A stretch of DNA of 64,000 bases. It comes from Kitasatospora gansuensis. GTDB taxonomy: Bacteria; Actinomycetota; Actinomycetes; Streptomycetales; Streptomycetaceae. Below, piece by piece: positions 62,127 through 64,000 of this stretch; the stretch's first letter is position 1, and each line of letters starts with the position of its first letter. Location: contig NZ_JACHJR010000001.1 in assembly GCF_014203705.1 (NCBI RefSeq), positions 7,874,001 to 7,938,000 on the forward strand, written 5' to 3'. Below the pieces are notes generated by a model. It was not told the origin of the DNA. It did no database searches and saw nothing but the letters and a program-made list of their open reading frames with translations. The translations under genes and the position numbers were made by a program.

Positions 62127-63008
62127 TCACCGGTCGTCGAAGCTGGCGAAGTACGCGGCGGCCATGTCCTCGTCGCCGTGCCCCTGGGCCGCGGCGCGGG
62201 CGAAGCGTTCGGCGCCGGCGGCGGCCAGGTCGAGGCGGACGCCGTGCTGTTGGCCGGCCTGGACGATCAGCTGGGCGTCCTTCGCGGCCGTGGTCACCGC
62301 GAAGCTCGCGGGCAACAGTCGGTCCTCCAGGACCAGGGCGGCCTTCGCGTGCAGGTAGCCCATGTCGAGCGGGCCGCCCGCGATGAGGTCGAAGAAGTCC
62401 TGCGGGTCCACGCCGAGGCCCTTGGAGAGGGCCAGCACCTCGCCCGTCGCGTTGGTGGCGGCGAGGACCCAGCTGTTGGCGACCAGCTTGAGGCGGGTGG
62501 CGCTGCCGGCCGCGCCGTCCTCGCCGGTCCACAGCGTGCGGGCGCCGACGGCGTCGAGAACCGGTGCCACGGCTGCCCGGCTCGCGGCCGGCCCGGCGGC
62601 GAGCACGGTCAGCCGACCGGCCTCGGCGGGCTCGCGGGTGCCGAGGACGGGTGCGTCGAAGAAGACCAGCCGGTGCTGCCGGGCGAAGTCGGCCAGTTCG
62701 CCAACTGCCGTCACCCCGACGGTGGTTGACTGCATCCATGCGGCACAGGGCCGCAGGGCGGGTGCGGCCTCCTGGATGACCTGGAGGGCGGCGGCGCCGT
62801 CGTGCAGCATCGTGAGGACGACGTCCGCGTCCCGTACGGCTTCGGCCGGGGTGTCGGCGATCAGGGCGCCGTCGGCGGCCAGCGGTTCGGCCTTGGCCCG
62901 GGTGCGGTTCCACGCGTGGACGGTGTGTCCGGCCCGGAGGAGGTTGCGGGCCATCGCGGCCCCCATGATGCCGGTACCGAGGACGCCGACGGTGATGGTG
63001 TCTGTCAT
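62127..63008 (-). CDS. Beta-hydroxyacid dehydrogenase family (3-hydroxyisobutyrate dehydrogenase-like)
   Basis: A 293-residue NAD(P)-dependent enzyme: GVLGTGIMGAAMARNLLRAG with NRT at the end of strand beta-2 (NADP preference), substrate-binding motif DAPVLGTREPAEAG, catalytic Lys in LKLVANSW, C-terminal helical domain. It may reduce short semialdehydes or an imine. ATG 63006-63008 with AAGGAG. Stand-alone gene, separated from the iron operon by the iron-box promoter. Confidence 0.88.
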   Translation of the reverse strand: MTDTITVGVLGTGIMGAAMARNLLRAGHTVHAWNRTRAKAEPLAADGALIADTPAEAVRDADVVLTMLHDGAAALQVIQEAAPALRPCAAWMQSTTVGVTAVGELADFARQHRLVFFDAPVLGTREPAEAGRLTVLAAGPAASRAAVAPVLDAVGARTLWTGEDGAAGSATRLKLVANSWVLAATNATGEVLALSKGLGVDPQDFFDLIAGGPLDMGYLHAKAALVLEDRLLPASFAVTTAAKDAQLIVQAGQQHGVRLDLAAAGAERFARAAAQGHGDEDMAAAYFASFDDR

Positions 63009-63140
63009 GATCGACTCCTTCCCAGCGCTGCGCGGACCATGCCACCTGGCGGCCAGGCGGGCGGCAGGCGGGTCGGCGCGGGGGAAGCGTGGGTGATCAG
63101 GCAGACTCGGGTGCAGCACCCACGACCGAGAGGATCACGC

Positions 63141-63725
63141 ATGATCACGTTGAAGAAGGAAGACGGCCCGGCGGACCTCGACGGGGTGACCCACCTGTCC
63201 ATCGGCGTCTCCTGGGACCCGACGGTCGGGAGCAGCGGTGGGCTGATCGGCAAGCTCCGGCAGAAGGCCGGCACCGACCTCGACCTGATCGCCATCGCGA
63301 TGCAGGGCGCGGAACCCGTACGGCTGGCGGGGCTGGACTCCCTGGACCCGCTGGGCAACGGCGGGTTGATACACAGTGGGGACAACCAGACCGGGCACGG
63401 CGACGGTGACGACGAGACGGTGACCGTCGACTTCTCGCGGGTCCCGGAGAACATCACGTCCATCGTGTTCATCGCCGCCGCCTACAAGAAGCGCAGCGCC
63501 TTCCAGAACGCGCGGAACATCAGCTTCAAGGTGTACGACGCGACGGGCGGCAGCTCGCAGCAGGTCGCCGACATCTGGCCCAGCATGCTGACCAACGACA
63601 ACGGCTGCGCCGTGGCGAAGGCGATGCGGGTCGGCGGGAGCTGGAAGCTGCAGGTGATCAACGAGACGGGGAAGATCAAGCAGGGGGACGAGAAGGACCT
63701 GATGCGCTTCGCGGTGAGCAAGTAA
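63141..63725 (+). CDS. TerD-family protein
   Basis: A 194-residue protein with the TerD fold: ISLKK-like start (MITLKKEDG), VSWDPTVG, and the Ca-binding loop SGDNQTGHGDGDDE, followed by IVFIAAAY and FKVYD. TerD proteins occur in many copies in streptomycetes and take part in stress and developmental responses, binding calcium. GAGAGGA precedes the ATG. Single gene, ending one base before the convergent neighbour. Confidence 0.92.
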   Translation: MITLKKEDGPADLDGVTHLSIGVSWDPTVGSSGGLIGKLRQKAGTDLDLIAIAMQGAEPVRLAGLDSLDPLGNGGLIHSGDNQTGHGDGDDETVTVDFSRVPENITSIVFIAAAYKKRSAFQNARNISFKVYDATGGSSQQVADIWPSMLTNDNGCAVAKAMRVGGSWKLQVINETGKIKQGDEKDLMRFAVSK

Positions 63726-63726
63726 C

Positions 63727-64000
63727 CTACGCGCCCGGCGCGGGCCCCGGCGTCCCGACGGTCTTGCCGTCGGCGCCGGGCCGCGCGACACCGTCGACCG
63801 AGGTGCAGATGCCGAAGACGCGGTCGTGACCGGTCCAACCGTTGACGCGGCCACGGTTGTTGCTGATCTGCACCCGCCTCCTGGCCGGGTCCACGGCGGA
63901 CACCAGGTGCAGGTACACCGTCCCGGCGACCCGCGCGAGGACGATGTCCCCGGCCTGCAGCTTCGACGGGTCGGCGGGGGTGACGACCACCTGCTGTCGG
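63727..64000 (-). CDS. S24/S26-like peptidase-fold protein (partial, runs off the right edge)
   Basis: The last about 90 residues of a protein whose start lies beyond the window, because the frame stays open to the edge. LQAGDIVLARVAGTVYLHLV and VQISNNRGRVNGWTGHDRVFG resemble the beta fold of S24/S26 peptidases (LexA C-terminal domain, signal peptidase). This type is common in streptomycetes with no established function. A start inside the window at GTG 63988-63990 is possible but would truncate the fold. Confidence 0.6.
   Translation of the reverse strand, partial: RQQVVVTPADPSKLQAGDIVLARVAGTVYLHLVSAVDPARRRVQISNNRGRVNGWTGHDRVFGICTSVDGVARPGADGKTVGTPGPAPGA

Overview
High-GC actinomycete chromosome, most likely Streptomycetaceae (Streptomyces or Kitasatospora). 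Reasons: very strong GC bias at third codon positions, frequent GTG/TTG starts, rare TTA codons restricted to a few regulatory/accessory genes, secreted lignocellulases with ricin-type (CBM13) modules, a CebR-type operator, DmdR-type iron box, LytR-CpsA-Psr protein and TerD protein. No rRNA, tRNA, CRISPR, IS element or phage gene was seen.

Layout. 1-2141: 5' end of a NarK-type nitrate transporter (-), a FAD monooxygenase relic with an internal deletion (+), a voltage-gated-type ion channel (-). 2240-8723: plant polysaccharide/secretion block: LacI regulator divergent from a GH10 xylanase with two CBM13 modules, a GH9 cellulase with its own CebR-like box, and a lipoprotein. 8732-24064: housekeeping and general accessory genes: LCP cell-wall ligase, LppU-like protein, a DeoR/DUF4406/NUDIX operon, a cold-shock protein and DEAD-box helicase, a carboxyethylornithine-synthase-like protein, cis-prenyltransferase, MFS exporter with divergent LysR, an ECF42-like sigma factor with its DGPF/YCII partner, a SUMF1-like protein, a hydrolase, a MOSC protein. 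24259-29253: secreted beta-helix/ricin protein, GH20 hexosaminidase/F5-8C/ricin protein, methyltransferase.

29625-55177 is the centrepiece: an NRPS-PKS biosynthetic gene cluster. A tightly overlapping + strand operon encodes an MbtH protein, NRPS A-PCP-C-A-PCP, NRPS C-A(luciferase-like monooxygenase inserted)-PCP, a KS protein with a truncated AT remnant lacking the catalytic Ser/His motif and lacking an ACP, and the FkbK/FkbJ/FkbI/FkbH set that builds hydroxymalonyl-ACP. A convergent - strand set carries the FkbG-type O-methyltransferase, a second methyltransferase, a LuxR regulator with three early TTA codons, an NAD(P)-binding protein and an ArsR-like regulator. Divergent from the latter are an M20 peptidase (four TTA codons), an S9 peptidase (one TTA codon), an MFS exporter preceded by a 12-residue leader peptide, and an NADPH-FMN reductase that could feed the embedded flavin monooxygenase. 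Substrate-pocket residues read by eye suggest Leu-like for the second A domain and Gly for the oxygenase-bearing A domain. No thioesterase, KR or terminal reductase is present, so chain release is unexplained. My working model is a small peptide extended by one methoxymalonyl unit, with FkbJ itself acting as extender carrier and oxidation of glycine as a possible release step.

55279-64000: XRE regulator; a cell-envelope-like group (orphan Wzt/TagH-type ABC ATPase, two tandem-duplicated CDP-alcohol phosphotransferases, a secreted phosphodiester glycosidase); EfeU/EfeO iron uptake under an iron box; a beta-hydroxyacid dehydrogenase; a TerD protein; and an incomplete S24-like protein at the right edge.
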